Assembly: GCA_037176725.1 (NCBI GenBank)
Contig: JAZBRS010000059.1
Span: forward strand, 10,341,001 to 10,405,000
Reading direction: 5' to 3'
DNA: 64,000 nt
Origin: Posidonia oceanica
Lineage: Eukaryota > Streptophyta > Magnoliopsida > Alismatales > Posidoniaceae
In this document: one piece after another, positions 11,290 through 22,184 of the stretch
Layout of the letters: each line of letters starts with the position of its first letter
Numbering within the stretch: the stretch's first letter is position 1
Notes under the pieces: generated by a model
The model's input: only the letters and a program-made list of their open reading frames with translations
Database searches by the model: none
Told to the model about the DNA's origin: nothing
Position numbers and translations under genes: made by a program

Positions 11290-14098
11290 TGTAACATCTG
11301 TGACTTTGGGGTTGTGCGTCTTTTGTGCATTTTGCTTGCACGTCTGGGTGACGTGTTTTAGTTGCATGTCCGAGTCCAACTTGTGATCGTTCGGTTGTTC
11401 GACAGCAACCAACTTGTGGTCGTTCAGTGACGACCAAGTTATGGTCGTTTGGCAGCGATTAGTTTATGATCGTTCAGTTGTTCAACGACAATCAACTTGT
11501 GGTCATTTGGTTGTTCGGCGTAAACCAACTTGTGGTCATTTGATCATTTGGCGATGACCAACTTGTGATCATTCGATCGTTTGACAGCAACCAGCTTGTG
11601 GTCATTTGGTCGCTCGATAGCGATTAGCTTGTGGTCGTTTAGTCGTTCGACAGCGGCTAGCTTGAGGAGGTGTTGAATGGGTGTGTTGCTACCTGTCACT
11701 TGCTTCATGATTTTAAGATTTAGTTTTTAGAGTAGGGCAGCAATCGTCCTTTATAAAAAGAGATGAAATAAGAGTTAAGGAAAGATGAGAGATAGAGAGA
11801 GAGAGAGAGGAGGTTTTGAGGTAGAGCTCGTTGGAGGAGGATTTTCGGTGGTTTGTGTTGCAGTTGGGTTGCTGTAGAGGTGAGCTTAAGCTTGGATTTT
11901 GTTGGGTTCATCTTTTCTCTCTCTACATGTGTTGATTTTCTTGATTTTTCTTGAGGTTTGGTCATGATTGGAAGAGAGAGAGGCCATGATCGGAGCTCCA
12001 ACGAGCTTAGATAGTCAACGAGGAGTTGAGTTCGTGTACTTTGGACTCAAGGTACACATCATTATAAAAAGTATGATTTAGAGATTTAATCTTTTAATCT
12101 TAGATGTATGTAAGGTTTATCTTGATGCTTGAATTAAAAGTGAAGTTTCTGGATGATTTGATGATTTAGGCATGGATTTGTGCATTATTTTAAGAGAGAT
12201 TTTCTTGCTGTAACTCAAGTTGTTGTTTGATGTTGTTGTCTTTATTTGATATATAATAGCGATATTTTTGAATAAGCTGATTGCCTGGAAAGTATGATTT
12301 TTTACAGCAGTAGCTCTGTTTCTAAGAATGGATTAAGAGGATTTATGATTCATTCTTCTTGTCTTTGTTGATTGTATTTTGGTGATTTTCTTGGTGTTCC
12401 AGAAAGACTTATGTCTTGAGGAAATTTTTATATAGTTTTTATGATTTAAACTGCCTTTAGTACTCTGGTTTTTAATGTGTGTAGAGTAGTAAGTTCTAAA
12501 ACACAGGTGCACTTATGGTGCATTTCAGTGGCACGTATGGGCCGTGCATTTTGGCATTTTATAGTAGAAAGTTGTAGCCTATTGTGTTGGTGTGTAGATT
12601 TGGTTTTATTTGAGAAGTTTTAAATGTTTCCCTTTAAAGTGATTTGGAAAATGATAAAAAGAGTTTAAAGGTTTTCCGTTGTTTTTATTGTGAACCAATA
12701 AGGCCGAGGTTAAGGTTGAAAGACCAAGAGGACCGAAGTTAAAGTTCGAGAGCCAAGAGATTGTAGGATTGTGTTGGTGGATCTAGAGAGTATGATACGT
12801 CTGAATAGTCGATCACGAGACCGAGGCTGAGGTTCCAAGGTTAGGTGTTAGTAGAATCAGGAGATATGAATTCTTTAGGTGGTTCGGGCACTAAGACTTA
12901 GGATGTCAATGGGCGTACTCTGTGGTGTTTGGTCAGAACGTGATATGCACATGCTTCACTTCAAATGACATCCTTGTGTGGACTATGTTGAGGGTTCTTC
13001 GAGACTCGGGACAAAGGAGTTCCTTGCAGGGTAGCTTCTGCTATGGCAGTGTAGTGTGCTTCGGCAATTGTTTGTGGGCACTTCTCGGTTGCTTGACACT
13101 GGATAATGTGACACATTGTGTTTGATTTTGTGGTTGTTGGGGTGTTCTGTGTGCTACAGAAAATTTAGGCACTGTTGGTTGTTTGAGCCACGCGTTGAGT
13201 ATGCGGGTTTAGATCATGTATTTTTGAGTTACTCAAAGAGAGTTGAGTATTCAGTGCAGTGTTGTGTTTTCAGCAGATTTGATAGAGATTTTTGGATGCA
13301 TACTTTTATGTTAAAATGGATCATACTTTTCTGTGATTTGGTTATTGTGGCTTCGATTTTTGAGAAGCGCAGTGTACCTAATTTTGATTTGCTGTGTTTT
13401 GTTGCCTAAGTGGGTTCTGGGGCAGACTGCAAATGGAGGATCTGCAATACGTCTAGCGTGTTGAACTTGCACGTTAGTAGCGTATGTTTAGTATACGCAT
13501 TTTGACCGGTTTGTGATTTGAGATTTCAACAGATTTAAATTAGGTTTTCTGATGCATGCCAATATTACTAGGATGCATGGTGATTTTTGAGGTTTTGTGC
13601 TTATTGTATCAATATTTGTGGTGCATGCATAGTTTTGGATGTTGTTGAATATCTTTTTAGAGATTTTCAGTTGGTTTTCAGTTATAGATTTCAGTCTGAT
13701 AGATTGTGTGGGTTTCGCATGTTTAAGTGGCACGTCTTGTCTACGCGTTCCACCCACGTGTTTTGCTCAATTTTCAGATTGTTTAGTAGAGTAGGTTCTG
13801 CTTCTATGTTGCCTTTGGTTTTATGTCTTTAATGGGTGTGTGTTGAGTGACATTTTAGTAGTTATTCATGTGTACTTTAATTGTATTTTGTAAGTACAGA
13901 TTAGAAGTTGGATTTCTTACTAGTGCATATAGAGGAGTCACTCAGCCACACGTCAAGGGTCTTGAGTAGATGTTCTATTCAAGAATTATTAATAATGTTA
14001 TAGCATTTTGATTATGTATTTGAATCTAGATTCATTTTATGATATAAAAAAAAGATATATGTGAATATTTTAGGAGGGTGACGATTGCTATCATTACA
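11290..14098 (+). mobile_element. Solo LTR, Ty3/gypsy (probably Tekay/Del)
   Basis: The 2809-bp segment starts TGTAACATC and ends GGAGGGTGACG...CATTACA, giving TG...CA termini. It is bounded by ATAGT (11285-11289) and ATGGT (14099-14103), a 5-bp target duplication with one transition. The flanks are the two halves of an AT-rich repeat whose uninterrupted copy lies just downstream, which confirms the insertion point. No primer-binding site, gag or pol is present. The length, the GGAGGGTG..TTACA end and the scattered degenerate GC words resemble Tekay/Del chromovirus LTRs; that lineage call is inference. Confidence 0.7.
11375..11668 (+). repeat. Degenerate minisatellite inside the solo LTR
   Basis: About nine imperfect copies of a roughly 30-35-bp unit built on CAACTTGTGGTCRTTYGG followed by a TCGTTCGACAGC-like half. 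Copies vary by substitutions and small indels. It lies near the 5' end of the LTR, in what would be U3. Confidence 0.8.
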
Positions 14099-15235
14099 AT
14101 GGTTGATAAAGAGGATAAGTGTGTTAAATAGAAAAATAACAAATAATTAATAAAAATAAAGCTTTTCCTAAAAATAATTAACATGGTGGACTAACACCCC
14201 TGGTTTTTTTGATAAAATAGAAGAAACTTGAAAAATGTCATACAATTTAAGTAGAAATCGATTGAATGGTATAAAAACATGTAGGCATTTATTATAAGTA
14301 TGTTATAGAGAAAATCTGATGAATTATATTTTCAAAATGATAAAAACACTAATATTAAAACTCAAATATAAAGAAGTCAAACTTTTCTACTTACTCTTTA
14401 AAATTTGACTATAAGGTGACAAAATCAAGGAAATAGAGATAATAGGTATCTATAGCCTTAAAATAAGGTGCACTTACAAAAAAAAATCATTTATTAGAAA
14501 ATTACACATAAACATTCAGTAAAACTTTAATATAATAAAGTCAAAATTTTTTCTCAAATCGTGGACCTTTTAACCTAGTATTTTATTAGAATATCATCAA
14601 ATGTTACCAAAATATGGTTGATATAGATTATATGTATATTATGTTGCAAAATAAGAAACAATTAAGAAAAATAAAGATTTTCTTAAAAATGACCAAAAAC
14701 ATGGACTAATATCCTTAGTTTTCATTAAAACAAAAGAAACCTAAAGAACTTCTATAATTTAAGTAGAAATCGATTTAATGGTATCAAAATCAAGTAGATT
14801 CATACTATAGATACATCATAAAGCAAAATGCATGAATACTTGTTTAAAAATATAAAAAATAAGAATACTAAAACAACAGAAAAAGTCAAATGTTTTTAAG
14901 ATAGAAAACACTAGGTCTTTGCAAATATTTATTTTTTGTAATTATCTCTTATTTTACAATATAATATATCTATAATTTCTATCAACCATGTTTTGATAAT
15001 ATTCAATGATATTCTAAAAAAAATACTAGAGGATAAGAGATTTACGAATTGAGAAAAAAGTTTTAACTTTTTTATACTATGGATCCGAACTTAGATCCGA
15101 ACTCGTTTAACTAAGCTTTTGTATTCATTCAAACTTTTTTTAGGATAGAAAATCACTAACCTTTTGGAAATTGATTATAAAGTGAAAGAATTGTATCAAA
15201 ATCAAGGAAATAGAGATACCAGGTATATATCTTCC
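14099..15235. repeat. AT-rich repeat: copy 1 right part, copy 2, inverted and partial copies
   Basis: The right part of copy 1 (14099-14370) aligns with about 14625-14900. Copy 2 runs from about 14355 to 14910 without interruption, giving a unit of roughly 530 bp. From 14925 to 15075 a fragment is inverted (its reverse complement contains CATGGTTGATAGAAATTATA, matching copy 2 near 14610). A partial third copy is at about 15130-15230. There are no coding features and no recognisable family. Confidence 0.7.
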
Positions 15236-15586
15236 TATTGTTTGATGTTTATGTAGGAGCGTGCTTGTGTAGATAATTTGATTATTTAAAATTGTGAAAA
15301 TATATCACATCTAACGTGGAACTCTCATAAATTTGTTACATGTGGCTGGAAACAAACATGCCTTCCTAATAGTTAATTTGGTTTTGCTTGGCTTGGTTCA
15401 TCCGAGTTAAAGTAATTTATGCTAACTTTTTAGTTTCAACAGGAAACATTTGATTGAATCACATCTATCAACCACCTTTAAATAGAATCTCGACCCACAA
15501 TTAACTAAAGATTTCCATTTCTAAATCTACGTTTTTCGTTTGGTCTTGTATGCTTCAGTTACCTGTTGGAGAACAAGGATCGAGGA

Positions 15587-16391
15587 ATGGAGGCAAGAAA
15601 AGCAATTAAAGAACTCTTCTCAAGATGGGCTTGAGAGCTTCTAGTCTCAGGATGGGAAACCATAAGAGATGTGTGCAAGGATGACCCAAGAAGGGCAATT
15701 TATGCTCTGAAGATGGGGATTGCACTGACACTGGTTTCATTTTTGTACATGTTGGAGCCACTTTTTTGAGGAATTGGGACAAATGCTATGTGGGCTGTCA
15801 TCGCTGTGGTTGTTTTTCCTGGAGTTCACTGCAGGTGAAACCATATTGGTTTTAGCTGTTGCTGCAAATTAATTCTTGTTATGTATATATAACATTCTTT
15901 CTAACTTGATATGTTCTTCTGCAAAAACTTGTTGTGTGACAGGTAAAACTTTGTACAAGGGAGTTAATAGAGGACTCGGCACGCTTCATGACCTCCATCA
16001 GTCCATGGTCTCCAAAATCCAAGGCCTCTCATCATCCATTGAAGGTGATGGTACACTTGAGAGTTTACCTAATTTCATTGTTTTTAAAACATGGTATCGG
16101 ACATCAATTCAAACCTAAGAATAATCTTGATGATGGCAGCTTCTGTGAATGCATATTTCCAAGATCCTCAGAATATGACGAAAAGAGAGGACTTGTCCAA
16201 GGATCCAACATACAAGGGTTACAAAGTGGTTGTTGATTCCAAATCAACAGATGAAACATCCGTACGTCTTCTTGAAATTCTACGTAAGGAACAACATAGA
16301 GTGGATACCTTTGACTAACATAGTTGATCGTTAAATTCACTCGAATGCAGGCACAATTTGCTAGTTGGTAGCCAATGCATTCAATACACTG
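15587..16391 (+). pseudogene. ALMT: Aluminium-activated malate transporter (ALMT) pseudogene
   Basis: Relic of a vacuolar/plasma-membrane anion channel gene. The first exon (15587-15834) encodes the ALMT amino end, with KDDPRRAIYALKMGIALTLV and GIGTNAMWAV. It has stops at 15632-15634 and 15767-15769 (where the family has F-K/R-G-I-G) and a one-base insertion near 15819 before LEFTAG. After an intron (15835-15942) come KTLYKGVNRGLGTL and then directly DLHQSMVSKIQGL, so a large central membrane portion is deleted. A further exon has SVNAYFQDPQ and YKGYKVVVDSKSTDET, and a last one AQFASW followed by a stop where the family has SWEPRH. The carboxy-terminal half is missing. Confidence 0.88.
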
Positions 16392-16547
16392 CTTGATGGA
16401 GTCATCGAGGAGGTGGAGCTAGAGAAGGCAGCGAATTTCAGAGAATTCATGGCAGAGGACTATATCAAGATTAAGGTGGATGAGAAAGATGACAAAGAGT
16501 ACCAGGGGCTCCCTGGAAACGGGAAATGTGATGCCCCAGGGAACTGA
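16365..16547 (+). CDS. Unassigned short ORF
   Basis: A 60-codon open frame beginning MVANAFNTLLDG, rich in acidic and lysine residues and predicted helical. It overlaps the last recognisable ALMT exon in another frame. It might be an upstream exon of the TLDc gene at 17170, but I could not find a splice donor that joins them convincingly. I do not recognise it, and it could be fortuitous. Confidence 0.2.
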   Translation: MVANAFNTLLDGVIEEVELEKAANFREFMAEDYIKIKVDEKDDKEYQGLPGNGKCDAPGN

Positions 16548-17152
16548 ATTGTAACTAAATGTATAAATATATAAAAAGATTAGCTTCTGAATAAGATTAA
16601 TCTTAAATAGAACAATCATAAACTGATAATGATTAAAAGGACTAGTAATTACCATTGTCAGTGATGTAGCCCTGTAACTCAATCACATTCTTTGCCAAAA
16701 AAAAAACCAGTGTGATTATTTACTATATTATGATGATCATTTGAAATTAAGATTTTCCCGCAAATTTATTGGGATGTAGGTGCAAGTATATACAAATTTT
16801 TGGATCCTGATATTTGTGTATTCAGAAAAAAAAAATCAGGTTGTATTTGTTATGCTACATATGATAAGTAATAACATCGAGTACCAGAACAAAATGATCA
16901 AAACCAATGTTCTGAAGAATATCCTGAGAATTCACAGTAGCTCTGCTATAATAGTGGTTGAGAACTAATACGAAGTTAACAAACATGAAGAAAATAAGCC
17001 ACCACACACTTCAGCAAATGCAGGATGAATAGGGACCACCATGGATATATCCAACAAGTTTTCTGTGGCTGTAGTTAGCCTAAGGAATACAAAGAACTTT
17101 GATAAAAAAGTGAAGATATCAAAGAGGTATGAGCTACTGGTGACACTCATCC

Positions 17153-17836
17153 ATGGCTTGTATTTGCAGGCCTATTCTTGGGAAATTTGAGAGGAAAGCC
17201 ACTGTGAACTTGTTTGATTGGTTCAAAGAAAGAGACGAGCAGAAAGTGAACAAGCAGAAGTACCATGAAATTGATCTCCCATTCTCCCAATCCTTAGTTT
17301 CCAAGACATTCTTAGCTGGTAAAGAGCTCAAATGCTGCTACAGAGCTTCCATTGATGGTTTCAGTGCCACTGCCTTTCATGACTTCTGCGATTTCAAAGG
17401 TCCCTGTGTCATAATTGGCTACACCTCCAAATCCTTCAAGTTTGGTGGATTCAATCCTGAAGGATACAGGAGCACAGATGATTACTATGACACGTTTGAT
17501 GCATTCCTGTTTTATTGGAATAAGACTGCAAATGATCCTGTCATCTTGCCAAAAGTTGGAGGGAGCGGTGCAGCACTTTTTGACTATGCAAGGGGAGGGC
17601 CACAGTTTGGAGCAGATGGCCTCCTAATCGGTCCTCCTCTAGCACCTGTAATGGGTGGTTTTGCTGGTCCTGACACAAATTCTGGCATTGGTGATCTGAG
17701 ACAGGCTAAGTCAAGGCTGGGGCTGTCATATGCAAAAAGGAAAGATGGTAAGGAATCATTGTTTGGTGATGAATCCAGAGCAGAAATTGTTGAAGTCCAA
17801 GTGTTTTGCAGCCCCAAAATAGCCAGTTTGTACTAA
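17153..17836 (+). CDS. TLDc-domain protein (3' exon or short gene)
   Basis: A 227-codon open frame. Roughly residues 60-227 form a TLDc domain: [14 protein letters not shown], then [37 protein letters not shown], the glycine-rich [20 protein letters not shown] segment, [17 protein letters not shown] and a C-terminus CSPKIASLY as in plant single-TLDc proteins. TLDc proteins are linked to oxidative-stress resistance and V-ATPase binding in other eukaryotes; the plant role is poorly known. An AG acceptor at 17168-17169 suggests the true exon starts at 17170, with upstream exons not securely found. Otherwise translation would start at the ATG at 17153. No stops interrupt the domain. It converges on the GTPase gene with a gap below 100 bp. 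Confidence 0.8.
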   Translation: MACICRPILGKFERKATVNLFDWFKERDEQKVNKQKYHEIDLPFSQSLVSKTFLAGKELKCCYRASIDGFSATAFHDFCDFKGPCVIIGYTSKSFKFGGFNPEGYRSTDDYYDTFDAFLFYWNKTANDPVILPKVGGSGAALFDYARGGPQFGADGLLIGPPLAPVMGGFAGPDTNSGIGDLRQAKSRLGLSYAKRKDGKESLFGDESRAEIVEVQVFCSPKIASLY

Positions 17837-17908
17837 GACAAACCTTACCCTCGCTAGTCATGTCAATTGCAGATCATGCACATAAGGTAATGCTCTTATG
17901 CAGAACAC

Positions 17909-20900
17909 TTAATGTGATCTGATCATGTCTAAGATTTTCGAAACAAAATTTGATTTCTCTATATTGAAAAATAGTTGGTTTGTATAATATATCCACCAAA
18001 GTTTAGAATTACCTGGTACATGATCGAGAGTATAGTGACCAAGTCTTCCTGTACGGTAGAGGTTTAGTAATTTTGCAGCTACCATTCTATATCCATCCTG
18101 TCCTTTTTCCAATGGCACTCTAAATGCCTCGTGCAAGGCTAGGAACTGGGTTTTGATCAGTTCAGCCATTTCATTTTCGTCTTCCAGATTCCCCTCGAAT
18201 GAGGAAATGGTATTATAAAGAGTTCGTCGGACATCATGTACAACAAAGTCCTGCATGTTGATGAAGAAAATTTCTGTTCTTGCATGAACAACTACAATCT
18301 TATTCATAAAATAAGAACGAACATTGCTTCCAAACAGTGTTCTGGAATGGACATACAACAAAGTGGGCACGAAGAAAGTTACTAAACATATTCTAGTCAA
18401 TCCTTAGTAGCATAATTAACTCGTCTCATAAATCAAAACCTTGTGCTACCTGGGTATGATCTGATGGGTACTGTTTTCTCTTTCTCTTCTCCGAGTTAGA
18501 ACTCGAAAGAGTTTTTTCCAAATGGTCAGATCCATCATTCACCATTGCTTTCAATTTCTCCCAGCGCCTATACTCATCTCCTGAGTTGAGTATAGCCAAG
18601 AAATACTGGGCAAGCTCAAACTCCCCAAGCAAACTGTCACTCATCACCCCTGCTTTCATTAACAAGTACATAAGCAGTGGGATCGAATAGCATATCACGG
18701 AACATGAATTTGTATTCCATAGGTAGCTTCAGACCTGTAAGAGCAAGCTTGGAACCCAATTCCAAATCAGGAATTTCAGGAGATAGAACACTAGGTGTGT
18801 CTAATACATATATGTTAGGATGACTTGCAATCTGAAAAAAGGGAGTTACACAGATTTAACACTAAAGATAATTGTATATAATGGATGCTCCTGGTCAACT
18901 TGGCAACTAAAAATTCAAAGAAAATAAAGACCCTAACTCAAGGTTAATGGCAGTAATTAATTCAAGTAGGAAGTGATCTTTTCTGCTTGTCTTTGTAACA
19001 TACTGGTTAAAGTCAAGAAGTTGGAACCTTCTGACATGTTATGTTTGGGACAAATGACATAAGCTTCTTGATGTGACTGTGCCTTCCTAATCATATCCAA
19101 AAGGATTCAGAAGTTAACGTAATGATCTTAACATAGCTAACTCAAAAACCATCAATAAAGATAAAAAAAAGTAAATATATGGTACTTCATGTAGTGTGAA
19201 TCATAGTAATGAAGCACAACTGCATGCCTCAGTCTACCTTGTAAGTGATAAAAGTGCATACCTTGTAACTGCTGATAACTTTGGTATCACCTGGTTGTGA
19301 AGTTATAACTGCATGCTTCAGTTTACCCTTCTCTGGAATTTAAACATACAATACAGTGAGACATATGTTCCATTTAACAAGATGGAAAAACTACTACAGA
19401 AGATGATCCAAAATTCATCATCTTCATCATCATCGGATGGGGAAAAAGCACTGCTGTACCAGCTGCACTTATCCGACCAATTTGATGCATGGCATTAACA
19501 ACCGCAGACTTCCCCACATTAGGAATCCCCACCAGCATAAATGTTACAGAGTGGGATTCATCTACCCCCAGCTCCCGTGTCCTTGCTCGTACAAAGTTCA
19601 GTAACTGCAGAAAATGTCCAACCACAATAGATCACCCACTTTAAGAAAAGTGCATGTAAGAAAATAAAAGATGAATAGTGATACTGATACAGCCCCCTGA
19701 TCAACTATTAAAATGTTGTTGAGATGATTAAGAATTGCAAAACATTAAATATGTTATTGTTTTGTTAAGTATCTTCAAGAACTAAATGTTACCCCATTGA
19801 TGTTCTCCTTGTTATGTGAGTTGACTGCATAACACAAACAACTCCTTCCCTTGAAATGCTTGATCCATTCCTGTAAGTAAATGCCTTTGTAAGAAACCTG
19901 TAATTTACCTCAAGAAAAAAAATTGATGAAGAAGAAAAGAATGATTGTAAATCAGACTTGAGAATGACACCAACATAATAAATATCGTTCATTTACTAGA
20001 CAAAGACCAAGAAAAAAAGGATAGAGTATGACAATCCATTAAAATAGTGCTGAATTACAGCCTGAAATGCTTGATCACAAATATGCAAAGAAATTCTAAA
20101 TCAAAGGCAACACAGAAATGAATGACCTGTACTAAAATTTAAGTACTTTTCAAGAGAAGAAAAATGCTCAAATGTCTTTGCTTCTAACCACACCTTTTGA
20201 ACCTTTTGAGCTTTGATATGGTAGGATTTAGCCATTTCTTCCCAAGGTAGAAAATAGATGGAAGAGCAAGATATGAGATTATATGGATAAAAGTACTCAG
20301 ACAGAATCAAGCTACTAAATCTGTCCAAAAACCCCGCTTTAAACAGAAAAAGTTTATGGGTGAAGTATGATGCCCAAACCTGGCCTAAACACCAGAAAAA
20401 TTCTGGTAATTTAAACTAAAATTATGAATCATGATTCCAAGTTAAATCTTAAATTTGAAGGAAAATTGCACTTTGTTCACAATGTATCTTTTTCTTTCAT
20501 CTGTGATGCTTTCAAATATCTAGTGCTACTACATCAGTAGAACTAGATTACTCGAGTATTTACTTGGATCTCTTTATGTATATGAATAAACAACCTAATG
20601 TCCAATTAACCTCCATTTACGTATGACAAAACTCTGTGGTAAATATGCATACAATGGCACATATAGGATAAAACACAAAGATTGGATGAAGAAAAGCGAA
20701 GTGACATAGAAATACCTCTGTCTGGGAGCGATCTGCAAGGTCTGCCTTGTTCAGAAGGATTATCCATTTACGTGCATCACAAGTTCGTTTCATTGGCTCA
20801 AATGCAGATGACATGGGAACCTGCCATCACCAGAAAACAATCATAAGATATCTCTATAAAAGCATATCACAGTAAGAGGATAATAAAAACCCAACTCATG

Positions 20901-21154
20901 GTCTGCTGGGAATTTCATCGAACACCCAATGGACAACTCCAATATCCATGGGGCAAAGCGCAAGTGAAAGGAAACGTTCGCACCCTGGCGTCTCGAACCT
21001 CTACGGTGAAATCGACGAGAGGTATCCTCTCGACGATGGCACGCGCCGCTGCCGCCATGTGTGGGGTGAACCACGAAGACGACCCATTTCTCGACGCACC
21101 CAGCTCCTTCACCATGGCGCCTATGCGCCTGGAGAAGGAGGTGGTTGCAGCCAT
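17909..21154 (-). CDS. DGP2: DAR GTPase 2-like, mitochondrial, circularly permuted GTPase
   Basis: YlqF/MTG1-type GTPase that assists organelle ribosome large-subunit assembly. Exons: 20984-21154, 20716-20820, 19793-19870, 19460-19604, 19262-19332, 18735-18831, 18450-18649 and 18013-18250; phases agree and give 368 codons (family about 377). The DAR motif is at residues 55-57, G4 NKAD at about 81, G1 GIPNVGKS at about 144 and G3 at about 201, in the permuted order G4-G1-G3. G3 reads DTPS where the family has DTPG. The C-terminal part (DFVVHDVRRTLY, LYRTGRLGHYTLDHVP) matches the subfamily. The very end is unsettled: either a short last exon follows the donor at 18012, or the frame reads through to the stop at 17909. 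The amino end could serve as a transit peptide. Confidence 0.88.
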
Positions 21155-22184
21155 TTCTGGCGGGTAGAGGTTATGGTGGGTAGCAAGTCTAGCAACAGGA
21201 TTTTACATGGGTAGAATGGTGGTAACAGCGGTCTAAAGTCGGATGGGTCTTTTTTTTCCATATTAAAACTACCCCCGTTTTGAGCTTAAATGGGAATCTA
21301 CTTTTCCCATGAGTTGTTCCCAGAAGGAATTAGTTTTTTCTACGAGGTGACAATTGGAAAGAGCTTTGTCGTTTTTGTAACAAAAGTAATTTTAGATAAT
21401 TACTTTTTGATAGGCAATGCTGTGGATATATCAACGTCAAGCACGTTATGAGCACTAATGGTGGTGTTTAAAAATGCTTCCAGAATGATACTAGTCTTGC
21501 ATAAGTCCTTCCAAGTCTATAAGTTGAGTTTGCAACTTCTACAGTAAGTTAATTTTTCTGTTGCACTATTTGGAATAATTTGAAGTAAATAACTGTAGTT
21601 ACTTTGCCTCGATTCTTCATTGAAGTTGCACACTGGAAGAAACTTGTGGTCCATGTAATTTGCCTCTACCTTTTGCCCGTCATCAACAAAGTGCCCTCCA
21701 TCTGCGCTCCAGTTTTCTACTTTTCTTCAATAGCCTCCAGTTTGGAGGAAAGAACCAATTGCTTTAAATGGGTATATTGTGCCAGTATAATCAATTCAAG
21801 AATGAGGTGGAAGTACAATAGAAATATTACCATGCAATAAGGAAATTCTTTCATTTCTCAAATTACCTTCACACTAGATTCCCTACTATACATTTGTGCC
21901 TTTCACACAACCTTCCCGTTCTAATATCTTACACAAACAGAGCTCAATATTTACAGACAAAACACAATAGTAATGCTATATTCTGCTTACATTTTTTCAT
22001 CCCCTACACAGTAATTGAAAAGGATTGCAACTGGAGATCATTATTCTCGTAGTACTGACGCTGCTAATTAAGTTCTTGTACTCCAAGATCAAACAGTAAA
22101 AGGTGCAGTCTTGGAGATCATACTAGACCATCTACGTATATAATAGCCTTCTGCAATTCTTGCTGCCCACTGGCCGATAAACCT
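21155..22184. other. Intergenic region between DAR GTPase and NAC gene
   Basis: Contains the GTPase promoter (left) and the NAC 3' flank (right), both on the minus strand. I see no coding region or transposon terminus. Confidence 0.5.

Noticed and set aside
12922..13832. Three short plus-strand ORFs (Cys/Phe/Val-rich)
   Set aside because: They lie inside the solo LTR and have no domain or codon signal.
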